This document shows, piece by piece, positions 9,277 to 17,149 of a stretch of 64,000 nt of DNA (position 1 is the first letter of the stretch; each line of letters begins with the position of its first letter). The translations under genes were made by a program, and so were the position numbers. Source of the DNA: Achromobacter aegrifaciens (GTDB taxonomy: Bacteria; Pseudomonadota; Gammaproteobacteria; Burkholderiales; Burkholderiaceae_B); assembly GCF_902859735.1 (NCBI RefSeq), contig NZ_CADIJY010000014.1, forward strand, positions 54,799 through 118,798. Reading direction: 5' to 3'. A model generated the notes under the pieces. That model worked only from the letters and a program-made list of their open reading frames with translations, ran no database searches and was not told the origin of the DNA.

Positions 9277-10773
9277 TTACTCCCGGCGCTTGCTGGCGCG
9301 ATGCGCCATGTAGCCGAAGACGCAGGCGGCGGCGATGCTTGCCACCCAGACCGCAAGATGCAGCGGCCGTGCCCAAGCCGACCTCAGGCTCTCGTCGAAC
9401 GCCATCGCCAGCATATCGGCAGAAGCCACGGCCAGCCATAGCAGCGCCGCCGCCCGCCATTGCTCCGTCCGCAAGCGGCGCTCGCCTCGCACCAAGGCAT
9501 GCACGCCGCAAACCATCCATGCCAGAAAGAAAGCCGTCACCTCGCGTTCATGCAACCCCGCCGCATGTGGCCAGGCCAGGCGATTGGCCAGCAGGTACGC
9601 GGCGCAGGCGCACGTCGGGCCGCAGATCATCGCCACATTCAACCGGTGCGCAGCGCGGCCGAAGCGGGAGGCGGCCGCCGCCGGCCGCGCCGCGTACAGG
9701 ACCAGTCCCGTCGCGATCATGGCGGCGCCTGACAGGGCCAGCAGGAAGTACAGCGCGCGCAGCAGCGGCGCGGCGTAGTAGCCATAGTGCAGCCCTCCGA
9801 GCGTCCGGATCAGTTGCAAGGATCCAGGATAGGCGGTTTGCGCATCGACGACCCGGCCCGTCGCCGCATCCAGGCTGACGCGGTCGGGAAAGGCCAGCAG
9901 GCGGTCATCGTACCGGCGCCAGACATCCGCAAGCGCGCCTTGAGTGCCAGGCTGCCTGACCGTGATCGCGGCGATCTTGCCCGCGCCCAGTTCCGCCTCG
10001 GCGCGCTGCGCCAGGGCGGCCAGCGGCAGCATTGCGCTCGCACCGCTGCGCGGCGAACTGGCCGGCGGCTGCGGAAACACGTCCGCCACCATCGCCGCCA
10101 CGTCGCCGCCATAGCGGCTTTGCACGCCTGCGGGCAGATAGCCCAGCAACAGCGTGCTCAAGGCGGTGAGCAGGATCATGCAATGAAACGGCAGCGGCAG
10201 CACCGACAGGACGTTGTGCGCATCGAGCCACGCGCGGCCGGGCGAAGCACGCGGCCTGAACAGGAAGAAATCCGCGAAGAAGCGCCGGTGCACAATGACG
10301 CCGGAAACCAGCGCCGCCAGCAGCGCCAGGGTACAGGCGCCGACCACCCAGATGCCGGCCTGGCCAGCATGCAGGCTGTAGTGGAACTCGACCAGGAAGT
10401 CGCCGCCCTCGGTGTCACGCGGCACGATCTCGCGCCCGCTGGCCGGATCGAGCAGCACGGCGCCGCCGCCCTTTTCATCCTCCCATGACAGCCCCAGCAG
10501 GGAACGGCGCGCATCCGGCAGCTCGATGCGCCAGGAAGCCGCCGCCGCGGCATTGCGCGCCAGCCAGTCTTGCGCGCGCTCCAGGGTTGACGGCTGGTCC
10601 GCTCGACCAGCCGCGGAACTCTCCGGCTTCATCCAGAGGCTGATTTCAGGCGCGTAGACACTGAGCGCGCCCGTCAGGAACACTGCAAACGCCAGCCAGC
10701 CGAACAACAGGCCGACCCAGGTATGCAGCCAGGCCATGCGCTGGCGCAGGCTTCCTTCCGGATAGGCGTTCAT
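9277..10773 (-). CDS. PepSY-domain iron-uptake membrane protein
   Basis: A 498-residue PepSY-associated TM-helix protein of the kind found beside siderophore receptors (PiuB-like), probably acting at the inner membrane in iron release from or transport of ferric siderophores. Hydrophobic segments lie near residues 18-38, 135-157 and 195-213, and several occur near the C-terminus. Family motifs LHTWVGLLFG near the N-terminus, HYSLHAGQAGIW and DAHNVLSVLPLPFH are visible. The ATG at 10773 has a GGGGAG site and overlaps the DUF3649 stop (ATGA), so translation is coupled. A longer in-frame extension upstream exists but would overlap DUF3649 entirely. It is the last gene of the FecI-FecR-receptor operon. 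Confidence 0.88.
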   Translation of the reverse strand: MNAYPEGSLRQRMAWLHTWVGLLFGWLAFAVFLTGALSVYAPEISLWMKPESSAAGRADQPSTLERAQDWLARNAAAAASWRIELPDARRSLLGLSWEDEKGGGAVLLDPASGREIVPRDTEGGDFLVEFHYSLHAGQAGIWVVGACTLALLAALVSGVIVHRRFFADFFLFRPRASPGRAWLDAHNVLSVLPLPFHCMILLTALSTLLLGYLPAGVQSRYGGDVAAMVADVFPQPPASSPRSGASAMLPLAALAQRAEAELGAGKIAAITVRQPGTQGALADVWRRYDDRLLAFPDRVSLDAATGRVVDAQTAYPGSLQLIRTLGGLHYGYYAAPLLRALYFLLALSGAAMIATGLVLYAARPAAAASRFGRAAHRLNVAMICGPTCACAAYLLANRLAWPHAAGLHEREVTAFFLAWMVCGVHALVRGERRLRTEQWRAAALLWLAVASADMLAMAFDESLRSAWARPLHLAVWVASIAAACVFGYMAHRASKRRE

Positions 10774-11045
10774 GCCGCCGCTCCCCACGCCATGGCCCAG
10801 CAGCCCGCGCAGCCTGCGGCAATGATCAGCCACACGCGGCCCACGCTGCGGGCCGCGAAAGCCCATATCGCGAGGCCCACGTGCGCGGGAATGGCGGCCA
10901 AGGCCGGATAGAGGATGGCGTCGGCAGGCGGCAGCGGCAGTCGCGCCGCCGCTGCCACAGCGGCCCAAACCAGCGCATACGCGCCCAGCGTGGCCGCGCC
11001 CGCGCGCGCCGTCACGCCGCGCCAATTGCCGTGCGGCCTCACCAT
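10770..11045 (-). CDS. Small DUF3649-type membrane protein
   Basis: A 91-residue protein starting MVRPHGNWRGVTARAGAA, with three hydrophobic stretches (about residues 20-35, 46-62 and 70-88), matching the DUF3649 family that sits between TonB receptors and PepSY proteins. Its ATG overlaps the receptor's stop by 7 bases and its own stop overlaps the PepSY start (ATGA), so all three are translationally coupled. Function is unknown; the context implies iron uptake at the inner membrane. Confidence 0.8.
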   Translation of the reverse strand: MVRPHGNWRGVTARAGAATLGAYALVWAAVAAAARLPLPPADAILYPALAAIPAHVGLAIWAFAARSVGRVWLIIAAGCAGCWAMAWGAAA

Positions 11046-13531
11046 GCGTACCGCAGCGTGGCCAACACCAGCCGCCCGGCGCCGTAGGTGCACGACGTGG
11101 TGGTCACGCAAGTGCCCACATACGTGCGGTCGAACAGGTTGCTGGCGTTCAGCGACAGCGTCATGCCCCGCATCGCGGGCTGCATCCGGCCCAGGTCGTA
11201 GGACAGGGCGGCATCGACCAGCGTCACCGCCGGAATGCGCAAGGTGTTGGCCGCATCGCCCCAGTCGGCGCCGATGTAGCGCACGCCCGCTCCCAGTCCC
11301 AGACCCTGCAGCGGCCCCTCCTGCACCTTGTATGCCAGCCATGCCGCGGCTTGGTGCGCCGGCGCGTAGTACTGCTTCTTGCCCTGCCGCGACTGCGGCG
11401 CGCCATCGACGATGTCGACGTTGGAACTCTTGGTCACCACGGCGTCGACGTAGGAGTACGAGGCGATCACGTCCCAGCCGCGCGCGAGGCTGGCCTTGCC
11501 TTCCAGTTCGATCCCGCGCGAGCGGACCTCGCCCGCCTGCAGCTGGAAGCCCGGCGGACGGCCCTGCGTGGTATCGCTGGTCAGCACGTTGGTTTGCGTC
11601 AATTGATAGGCCGACAGCGTCACCATGCTGTCGCTGCCCGGCGGCTGGTACTTCAATCCCGCCTCGATCTGCCGGCCCTTGGTCGGCTGGAAGGGGTTGC
11701 TCTCGTAGTCGGTGCCTCCCGTGGGCGCGAAGGACGTCGAGTACGCCACATAGGGCGCCAGGCCGCTTTCCAGCATGTAGGTCAGGCCCGCCCTGCCGGT
11801 AAAGGCCGAATCGTTCTGCGCGACCTTGCCGGACGTCAGCAGATTGCGGGTCGTGCTGCGCGCCATGTCGTAGCGGCCGCCCAGCGTCAGCAGCCAGTTG
11901 CCGTACGAGATCTGGTCCTGCGCGTAGACGCCGGACTGTTCGGTGCGCTGGCGCGAATCGATGCGGGGAATCAGGTCCGAGAGGCCCGGCCGGGGCCGCC
12001 CATACACCGGATCGTAGAGGTCCAGCGGCGGCACGCCGGCGATGACGTTGGCGAACTGGTAGGTGTCGCGCATGTCCAGATAGTCGAAGCCAGCCAGGAA
12101 CTCGTGCCCGACCTGGCCGGTGTTGAAGCGCGCGACGGCCTGGGTATCCACATTCAGCGTCGCCCCGGTGCCCTTGCCCTGCGACATCGAACGCGACCAG
12201 GTGCGCATGTCCACCGGATTGAGCATATAGCCCACGGTGGTGCGCGCCTCGCCCCGCATGTGGCTGTAGCGCAGTTGCTGCCTGACGGTCCAGGTGTCGT
12301 TGAACTGGTGCGAAAACAGATAGCCCGCCGAGTACTGCTCCCGGTCATAGGTATCCCAGCCGGGTTCGCCGGTATAGCGGTCGCGGGGAATGCGGCCGTT
12401 GGGATTGGAGTAAAGCGTGCCTGCCGCCGGCAGATTGCCGTACATGGGCACCTGGTGGTCCTTTTGATAGAAGCCCAGCAAGGTCAGCGAGGTGGCCGCC
12501 GACGGCCGCCACGTCAATGCCGGAGCGACGAAGGTCCGGTCCTCTTCCGAGTAATGGGCGGACTGGGCCGCATCGCGCTGCAATGCGACCAGGCGATAGC
12601 TCCACTGTCCGTCCTGGTCCATCGGGCCGCTCAAATCGGCGGCAGCCTGGATCCGGCCATAGCTCCCGGTCTGCAACTCGATCTCGCGCTGGGGCGCCGG
12701 CGTCGGCAGCTTGCTGACCATATTGATGAGGCCGCCGGGCGTATTCTGGCCGTACAGCACCGAGGACGGCCCTTTCAGCACTTCCACCCGCTCCAGCCCG
12801 TAGGGCTCGATCTGCAGCATGCCGAAGCTGTATGCGCCAAATGGCAGCCGGGCGCCGTCCAGGTTGTTGCGCGCGGCGTGGCCGCCGCGCAGGTAGATGT
12901 TGTCGTAGCGCAGATCGGCGCTGCCGCCCGGCGAATAGGCGCCCGGCGTGTAGGCCAGCGCCTCGACGATGCTGCGCGCGCCTCGCATCGTTATCTCGTC
13001 GCGCGTGACCACGTTCACCGTCTGCGGGATTTCCAGGATGGGCGTGTCGGTCTTGGTGCCGCTGGCGCTGCGCTGCGCCACGATGCCGGCTACGGGTCCG
13101 TAGGCCGACTCGTCCGTGCCCTCCACCCGCACCGCCGGCAGCACTGCTGCCGGCTCGTTGGGCACGCGCCTCAGCGTGTAGACATTGGCGCCATCGCGCC
13201 GCGCCGCCAACAGCGTGCCCGCCAGCAATTTGGCCAGCCCCGCCTCGACCGTCCATGCGCCTTGCAGCCCGGCCGTGCGCAAGCCTTCGGCCAGCGCCGG
13301 GTCGAACGAAAGATTGATGCGAGCCACCCCGGCGAAGGCCGACAGCGCCGGTCCCAGCGGGCCCGCCGGAATCTCGAACCGTGCCTGGACGGCTGCGCCG
13401 GACGTATTCGCAGCCGGCTGCGCGTGGATGGCCGGCGCCACTGCCACCAGTGCCGCGCAGAGCGCGCCAGCGGCGGCGCGGCGGTTCGTGCGGCAAGCTG
13501 ACCTGGCCGCGTTGTTCTTGCTTGAAAGCAT
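11039..13531 (-). CDS. TonB-dependent siderophore receptor with N-terminal signalling (STN) domain
   Basis: An 830-residue outer-membrane ferric-siderophore receptor. A signal peptide ends near AIHA at residue 37. Residues about 50-105 form the STN (secretin/TonB N-terminal) domain, typical of receptors that signal to a FecR/FecI pair. The plug follows (TDTPILEIPQTVNVVTRDEI, RSIVEALAYTPG), then a 22-strand barrel ending in a C-terminal Trp. The sequence resembles hydroxamate-type FoxA/FhuE receptors, but the ligand cannot be fixed from sequence. It lies downstream of fecI-fecR and overlaps the next gene. Regulation by iron (Fur) and by substrate through FecIR is expected. Confidence 0.93.
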   Translation of the reverse strand: MLSSKNNAARSACRTNRRAAAGALCAALVAVAPAIHAQPAANTSGAAVQARFEIPAGPLGPALSAFAGVARINLSFDPALAEGLRTAGLQGAWTVEAGLAKLLAGTLLAARRDGANVYTLRRVPNEPAAVLPAVRVEGTDESAYGPVAGIVAQRSASGTKTDTPILEIPQTVNVVTRDEITMRGARSIVEALAYTPGAYSPGGSADLRYDNIYLRGGHAARNNLDGARLPFGAYSFGMLQIEPYGLERVEVLKGPSSVLYGQNTPGGLINMVSKLPTPAPQREIELQTGSYGRIQAAADLSGPMDQDGQWSYRLVALQRDAAQSAHYSEEDRTFVAPALTWRPSAATSLTLLGFYQKDHQVPMYGNLPAAGTLYSNPNGRIPRDRYTGEPGWDTYDREQYSAGYLFSHQFNDTWTVRQQLRYSHMRGEARTTVGYMLNPVDMRTWSRSMSQGKGTGATLNVDTQAVARFNTGQVGHEFLAGFDYLDMRDTYQFANVIAGVPPLDLYDPVYGRPRPGLSDLIPRIDSRQRTEQSGVYAQDQISYGNWLLTLGGRYDMARSTTRNLLTSGKVAQNDSAFTGRAGLTYMLESGLAPYVAYSTSFAPTGGTDYESNPFQPTKGRQIEAGLKYQPPGSDSMVTLSAYQLTQTNVLTSDTTQGRPPGFQLQAGEVRSRGIELEGKASLARGWDVIASYSYVDAVVTKSSNVDIVDGAPQSRQGKKQYYAPAHQAAAWLAYKVQEGPLQGLGLGAGVRYIGADWGDAANTLRIPAVTLVDAALSYDLGRMQPAMRGMTLSLNASNLFDRTYVGTCVTTTSCTYGAGRLVLATLRYAW

Positions 13532-13617
13532 GCTGATCCCGACGAAGTACGAGCGAAGGTGCTATATGGACTTGTCGGACGAAGCGAAAAAAGGGGCCAA
13601 AAATCCGCGCGCCACGG

Positions 13618-14574
13618 TCAGGCCGGCACCACGCTGACCCAGTAGCGGCTGCGCGAAACCACCCGCACCGGCAGGCTGCGCGACACCGCCAGCAGCACCG
13701 CATCGGTGTCATCCACCTGGAACCCGCCCGAGATGCGCAGATCGGCCACCGCCGGATCGCAGCGCAACAGGCCCGGGCGATAGCGCGCCAGCTCCTTCAG
13801 GAAGTCGGCCAGCCTCATGTCGTCCGCATAAAGCACGCCATCCAGCCAGGCTTGCGGCGGATGGACATAGGCGCGAGGCGCCAGGACTTCACGGTCCGAA
13901 AACTCGGCGCATTGCCCTGCCGCCAGCACGACGCCCGCCGCCGCCGCACGCGGCTGCAGCCGAACCTGCCCTTCGATCACCGCGACCCGGCTGCGCGCAT
14001 CCAGTTGCCGCACGCCGAAGTACGTGCCCAAGGCCTGCACGCTGCCTTCGGCGGTGCGCACCCGCAGCGGCCGAGCGTCCGGCGGCGCCGCATGGGCCGA
14101 ACGCAGCAGGATTTCGCCCTCCCGCAGCAGCACCAGACGTTGTTCCGCCGAATAGTCCAGGTCCACCGCCGAGGCGGTATTGAGCGCCAGCACGCTGCCG
14201 TCCGGCAGCTGGAACTGCCGGCGTTCGCCACTGCTGGTGGCGTAGTCCGCCGTCCAGCTTTGCCAGGGCGCCGTGCGCCATGCCAGCCAGCCCGCCGGCA
14301 CCCCCACGATCAGCCCCGCCAGCACCCGCAGACCCGCGCGCCGCGTCGCGTCCGCGTTCATGGCGGCCCGCCCCAGCCCCGGCGGCAAGCCGCCGAACTT
14401 GGCCAGGACAGCCTGCGCCCGGGTCCAGGCGCGGTCGTGCTCGGGGCTGCGTTGGCGCCAACGCTCACAGGCCAGCTTGTCCGCATCGGAGAAGCGCCCC
14501 GAATGCAACCGCACCAGCCAATCCGCGGCTTCGCCCGCGATCTTCGGATCGATGGCGTCCGTCGCTGCCGTCAT
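13618..14574 (-). CDS. FecR-family anti-sigma/signal transducer
   Basis: A 318-residue inner-membrane sensor that relays receptor occupancy to the partner sigma factor. The N-terminal cytoplasmic domain (residues about 10-60, AADWLVRLHSGRFSDADKL) is the sigma-contact DUF4880 region. A single hydrophobic segment lies near residues 90-108 (GLRVLAGLIVGVPAGWLAW). The periplasmic FecR domain covers about 115-215 and a C-terminal STN-like region ends at SVVPA. The ATG overlaps the fecI stop as ATGA. A longer in-frame reading from 15132 was not used because it would run through the whole sigma gene in another frame. Confidence 0.92.
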   Translation of the reverse strand: MTAATDAIDPKIAGEAADWLVRLHSGRFSDADKLACERWRQRSPEHDRAWTRAQAVLAKFGGLPPGLGRAAMNADATRRAGLRVLAGLIVGVPAGWLAWRTAPWQSWTADYATSSGERRQFQLPDGSVLALNTASAVDLDYSAEQRLVLLREGEILLRSAHAAPPDARPLRVRTAEGSVQALGTYFGVRQLDARSRVAVIEGQVRLQPRAAAAGVVLAAGQCAEFSDREVLAPRAYVHPPQAWLDGVLYADDMRLADFLKELARYRPGLLRCDPAVADLRISGGFQVDDTDAVLLAVSRSLPVRVVSRSRYWVSVVPA

Positions 14575-15086
14575 GACGCCGCCAGGATGCAATGCTTGAA
14601 GGCCTCGGCCATGTAGCGCTTGACCGTGCGCACGCTCACCCCCATCTCGACGCCGATCTGCTCGTACGTCAGGCCGTCGAGTTGCGACAGCAGGAATGCG
14701 ATCCGGGCCTTGTCCGGCAGGGCCGCCAGCAAGGCGTCCACCTCGCGCAGCGTCTGCAGCACCATCAGGCGCTGCTCTTCCGACGGCGCATGCCGCGCCG
14801 GCATGGCCGCGAGGGCGTCGAGGTAGGCCTGCTCCAGCGCATGGCGCCGGTACAGGTCCACCATCAAGCGCTTGGCGATGGTGGTCAGGTAGGCGCGCGG
14901 CTCCTGCAACTCCGGCATGGCGCGCCGGCGATAGCTGCTCAGCAACCCGACAAACGTGTCCTGGGCCAGGTCGGCGGCGTCGGCGCTGTTGCCCAGCCGC
15001 CGGCGCAGCCAGCCGAACAGCCAGCCGTGATGCGCGTCGTAGATGCGCTGCACGGCGACGGCGGAAGTCGGGTCGGGGGGAGACAT
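14571..15086 (-). CDS. FecI-family ECF sigma factor
   Basis: A 171-residue extracytoplasmic-function sigma factor. Region 2 spans about residues 12-80 (DAADLAQDTFVGLLSSYRR, the core-binding and -10 part) and region 4 spans about 110-165, with the helix-turn-helix LTYEQIGVEMGVSVRTVKRY. It heads the operon fecI-fecR-receptor-DUF3649-PepSY and should direct RNA polymerase to the receptor promoter when the receptor and FecR signal that the siderophore is bound. A Fur-like site lies 26 bases upstream of the ATG. Confidence 0.93.
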   Translation of the reverse strand: MSPPDPTSAVAVQRIYDAHHGWLFGWLRRRLGNSADAADLAQDTFVGLLSSYRRRAMPELQEPRAYLTTIAKRLMVDLYRRHALEQAYLDALAAMPARHAPSEEQRLMVLQTLREVDALLAALPDKARIAFLLSQLDGLTYEQIGVEMGVSVRTVKRYMAEAFKHCILAAS

Positions 15087-15111
15087 GGCGAGGACGTGGT
15101 CGGATTACTTC

Positions 15112-15137
15112 GATAATGGGAATTAATCGCAATTATC
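15112..15137 (-). promoter_or_regulatory. Fur-box-like inverted repeat upstream of the FecI gene
   Basis: On the minus strand the segment reads GATAAT, 14 bases, ATTATC. The 19-base window ending in ATTATC matches the Fur consensus at 12 of 19 positions. A weak promoter overlaps it (TTGCGA, 17 bases, AGTAAT). Iron repression of a FecI sigma gene by Fur is the standard arrangement, which supports the call; the match itself is moderate. Confidence 0.55.
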
Positions 15138-15149
15138 GTCACAAACCGA

Positions 15150-15430
15150 CTCACCCGCAATCTCCTGCCCGCGCAGGTTTCTGAATACGGCATCGTTGGC
15201 CCCGCTACGGCGGACTACGTCACCCGCGGCCTGGCCACAGCGCATGAACAGGGTGCGGGGGCGGTCGTGCTGCGCAACAACCGGAAACGGTACAGCTGCA
15301 CTGTCTGAGCACGCTGGCCATGGCAGGCGCGCAGAACAGCTCGACCATCGTCTTCCCCTTCCCGTGGAGATTGGCCGCCAGCTCAAAGGGCTGGCGGAGC
15401 AAGGCTGGGAGTCCACCGCCGGCCCCTGAG
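15150..15430 (+). pseudogene. Deletion scar joining nfeD 5' end to slipin (stomatin-like) 3' end
   Basis: The plus frame around 15183-15275 reads EYGIVGPATADYVTRGLA and then TAHEQGAGAVVL, the conserved start of NfeD-type membrane serine proteases. Just after VVL the similarity stops, where NfeD should continue to its DTPGG motif. From about 15275 a different frame reads QQPETVQLHCLSTLAMAG and then AQNSSTIVFPFP, the conserved C-terminal end of SPFH/slipin proteins. A one-base loss then shifts to VEIGRQLKGLAEQGWES. In many genomes nfeD is followed directly by a slipin gene in the same orientation, so this looks like one internal deletion plus decay. It carries stops (TGA near 15306) and has no credible start. 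It cannot be functional as NfeD or slipin. Confidence 0.75.
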
Positions 15431-15447
15431 CTGCCGGACACGCCGAG

Positions 15448-17109
15448 CTAGGCCGCCGTCTTGCCCTCCTCCTGCAGTTGCCGCCACAGGATCTTGCCCG
15501 TGCTGGACTTAGGTAAAACCTCCACGAACTCCACGATGCGCGGCGCCTTGTAGGCAGCCATGCGCGTCCGCGCCCAGGCGATCACCTCTTCTTCGCGCAC
15601 GCTGCCGCGCGCCTCGTCGCGCAACACCAGCAGAGCCTTCACCGTTTCGCCGCGGCAGGCATCCGGCACTCCGATCACGCAGGCCTCGTGGACTGCCGGA
15701 TGCTCGTACAGCGCGTTCTCGACCTCCGCCGGCCAGACCTTGTAGCCAGATGCGTTGATCATGCGCTTCAGGCGATCGGTCACGTAGAAATAGCCGTCTT
15801 CGTCCACGCGGCCCAAATCGCCGGTGCGGAAATAGCGCTGCCCGTCCAGCATGAAAAAGGCTTCCTCATCGGCCTGCGGATTGTTCCAGTACCCCAGCAT
15901 GACCTGCGCGCCGCGCGTGACGAGTTCGCCGGTGTCGCCCTGGGGCAGTTCAACCAGCGTGGCCGGATCCACGATCCGCGTGTCCACGCCGAAGGTGGGG
16001 ACGCCTATGCATTGGCGCTTGTTGCGGTCCAGCGGATTGCAGTGCAGGAACGAGGCGGTTTCCGTCAGCCCATAGGCCTCGTTGTAGGTGATGCCGTAGC
16101 GGCTGGCCAACATGGCAGCGACCGCCTCGGGCATGGGGGCTCCGCCGCCGCATAGCTGCGCCAGGCTGGACAGGTCCAGCTTTTCGATGCCGGGTTGCGC
16201 GAAGAAATCCACGACCATCGCGGGCGGCGCGGCCCAGACACTGACGCGATGACGCGCCATCAGCCTCCCGGCCACTTCGCGGTCCCAGCGCGGCAGTACC
16301 ACCACCGTGGCGCCCAGCAGGATTGGCGTATTCATGCAGCTCTGCATGCCCAGCAGATGGAACATCGGCGCCACGCCCATGATGACCGCTTCGGAGGTGA
16401 GGCCGCGCCATAGCTGCGAACCGGCCAGGGATGCATTCATGGTGCCGTGGGTATGGCGGCAGCCCTTGGGCCGGCCAGTGGTGCCCGAGGTATAAGGCAG
16501 CAGGCAGAGGTCCTTCGCCCCGGCCCGGTGCGGCAACGGCTGTGCGTTGACCGCCAGCGCGCCGTACCAGGGCACGCCGCCGCGCACATCGGGTGCGCGC
16601 CTGGGCGCGGCGACCCATTCGGGCGCATCAGGAGCCGGTCCCTGCAAATAATCCGAATAGGTGTGGACGATGACACGCTCCAGGCGTCCGTCAGCGGCGA
16701 AGCCGTCCAGCCGCGCGCACAGTTCCTGGGCCGCGAAGGCCACGCGGGCACCGCTGTCCGCCAGGTAATGCGCCAATTCGTCCGGCGTGCTCATGGCATT
16801 GACCGGCACCACCACCGCCTCGGCGCGCAGGATCGCGTAGTACGCGATGACAAACTGCGGACAGTTCTGGCTCAGCAACAGGACGCGGTCGCCTGCCTTC
16901 ACGCCCGCGCTGTGCTGCAGGTAGCCGGCCATGGCGTCGACCTCGCGCTTGAGCCGCGCGTAGTCCAGCACGGTGTCGTAGAACACGATGGCGGCCTTGC
17001 CCGGATAGCGCGTGGCGGACGCCTCCAGGTTGAAGTACAGGCTGGACTGCGGCGGGCTGATCTCCTTCGGCAGCCCCTTGGGCCAGTACCGATAATGCGC
17101 TTGGTGCAT
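15448..17109 (-). CDS. AMP-dependent acyl-CoA ligase (long-chain-type)
   Basis: A 553-residue adenylate-forming enzyme that should activate a carboxylic acid to its CoA thioester via an acyl-AMP. Motifs in order are YTSGTTGRPKG (about 206-216), YGLTE (346-350), YFRTGDLGRVDEDGYFYV (427-444) and the C-terminal catalytic Lys in PKSSTGKILWR. The ATG follows an AGGAGA site. It is the last gene of the minus-strand acyl-CoA operon, 40 bases after the acyl-CoA dehydrogenase. A second, different ligase opens the same cluster, so the two may handle different chain lengths or steps. Substrate is not predictable. Confidence 0.88.
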   Translation of the reverse strand: MHQAHYRYWPKGLPKEISPPQSSLYFNLEASATRYPGKAAIVFYDTVLDYARLKREVDAMAGYLQHSAGVKAGDRVLLLSQNCPQFVIAYYAILRAEAVVVPVNAMSTPDELAHYLADSGARVAFAAQELCARLDGFAADGRLERVIVHTYSDYLQGPAPDAPEWVAAPRRAPDVRGGVPWYGALAVNAQPLPHRAGAKDLCLLPYTSGTTGRPKGCRHTHGTMNASLAGSQLWRGLTSEAVIMGVAPMFHLLGMQSCMNTPILLGATVVVLPRWDREVAGRLMARHRVSVWAAPPAMVVDFFAQPGIEKLDLSSLAQLCGGGAPMPEAVAAMLASRYGITYNEAYGLTETASFLHCNPLDRNKRQCIGVPTFGVDTRIVDPATLVELPQGDTGELVTRGAQVMLGYWNNPQADEEAFFMLDGQRYFRTGDLGRVDEDGYFYVTDRLKRMINASGYKVWPAEVENALYEHPAVHEACVIGVPDACRGETVKALLVLRDEARGSVREEEVIAWARTRMAAYKAPRIVEFVEVLPKSSTGKILWRQLQEEGKTAA

Positions 17110-17149
17110 CTTGTCTCCTCATCGTTGTTCTGACTGTCCGCCATGCGCC

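Noticed and set aside
11351-13501. A 716-codon plus-strand frame opposite the TonB receptor
   Set aside because: Shadow frame; the minus frame has a signal peptide, STN domain, plug and C-terminal aromatic residue.
14575-15132. N-terminal extension of FecR by 186 codons
   Set aside because: It runs in another frame across the intact sigma factor gene, and the ATGA overlap at 14571-14574 gives a normal FecR start.
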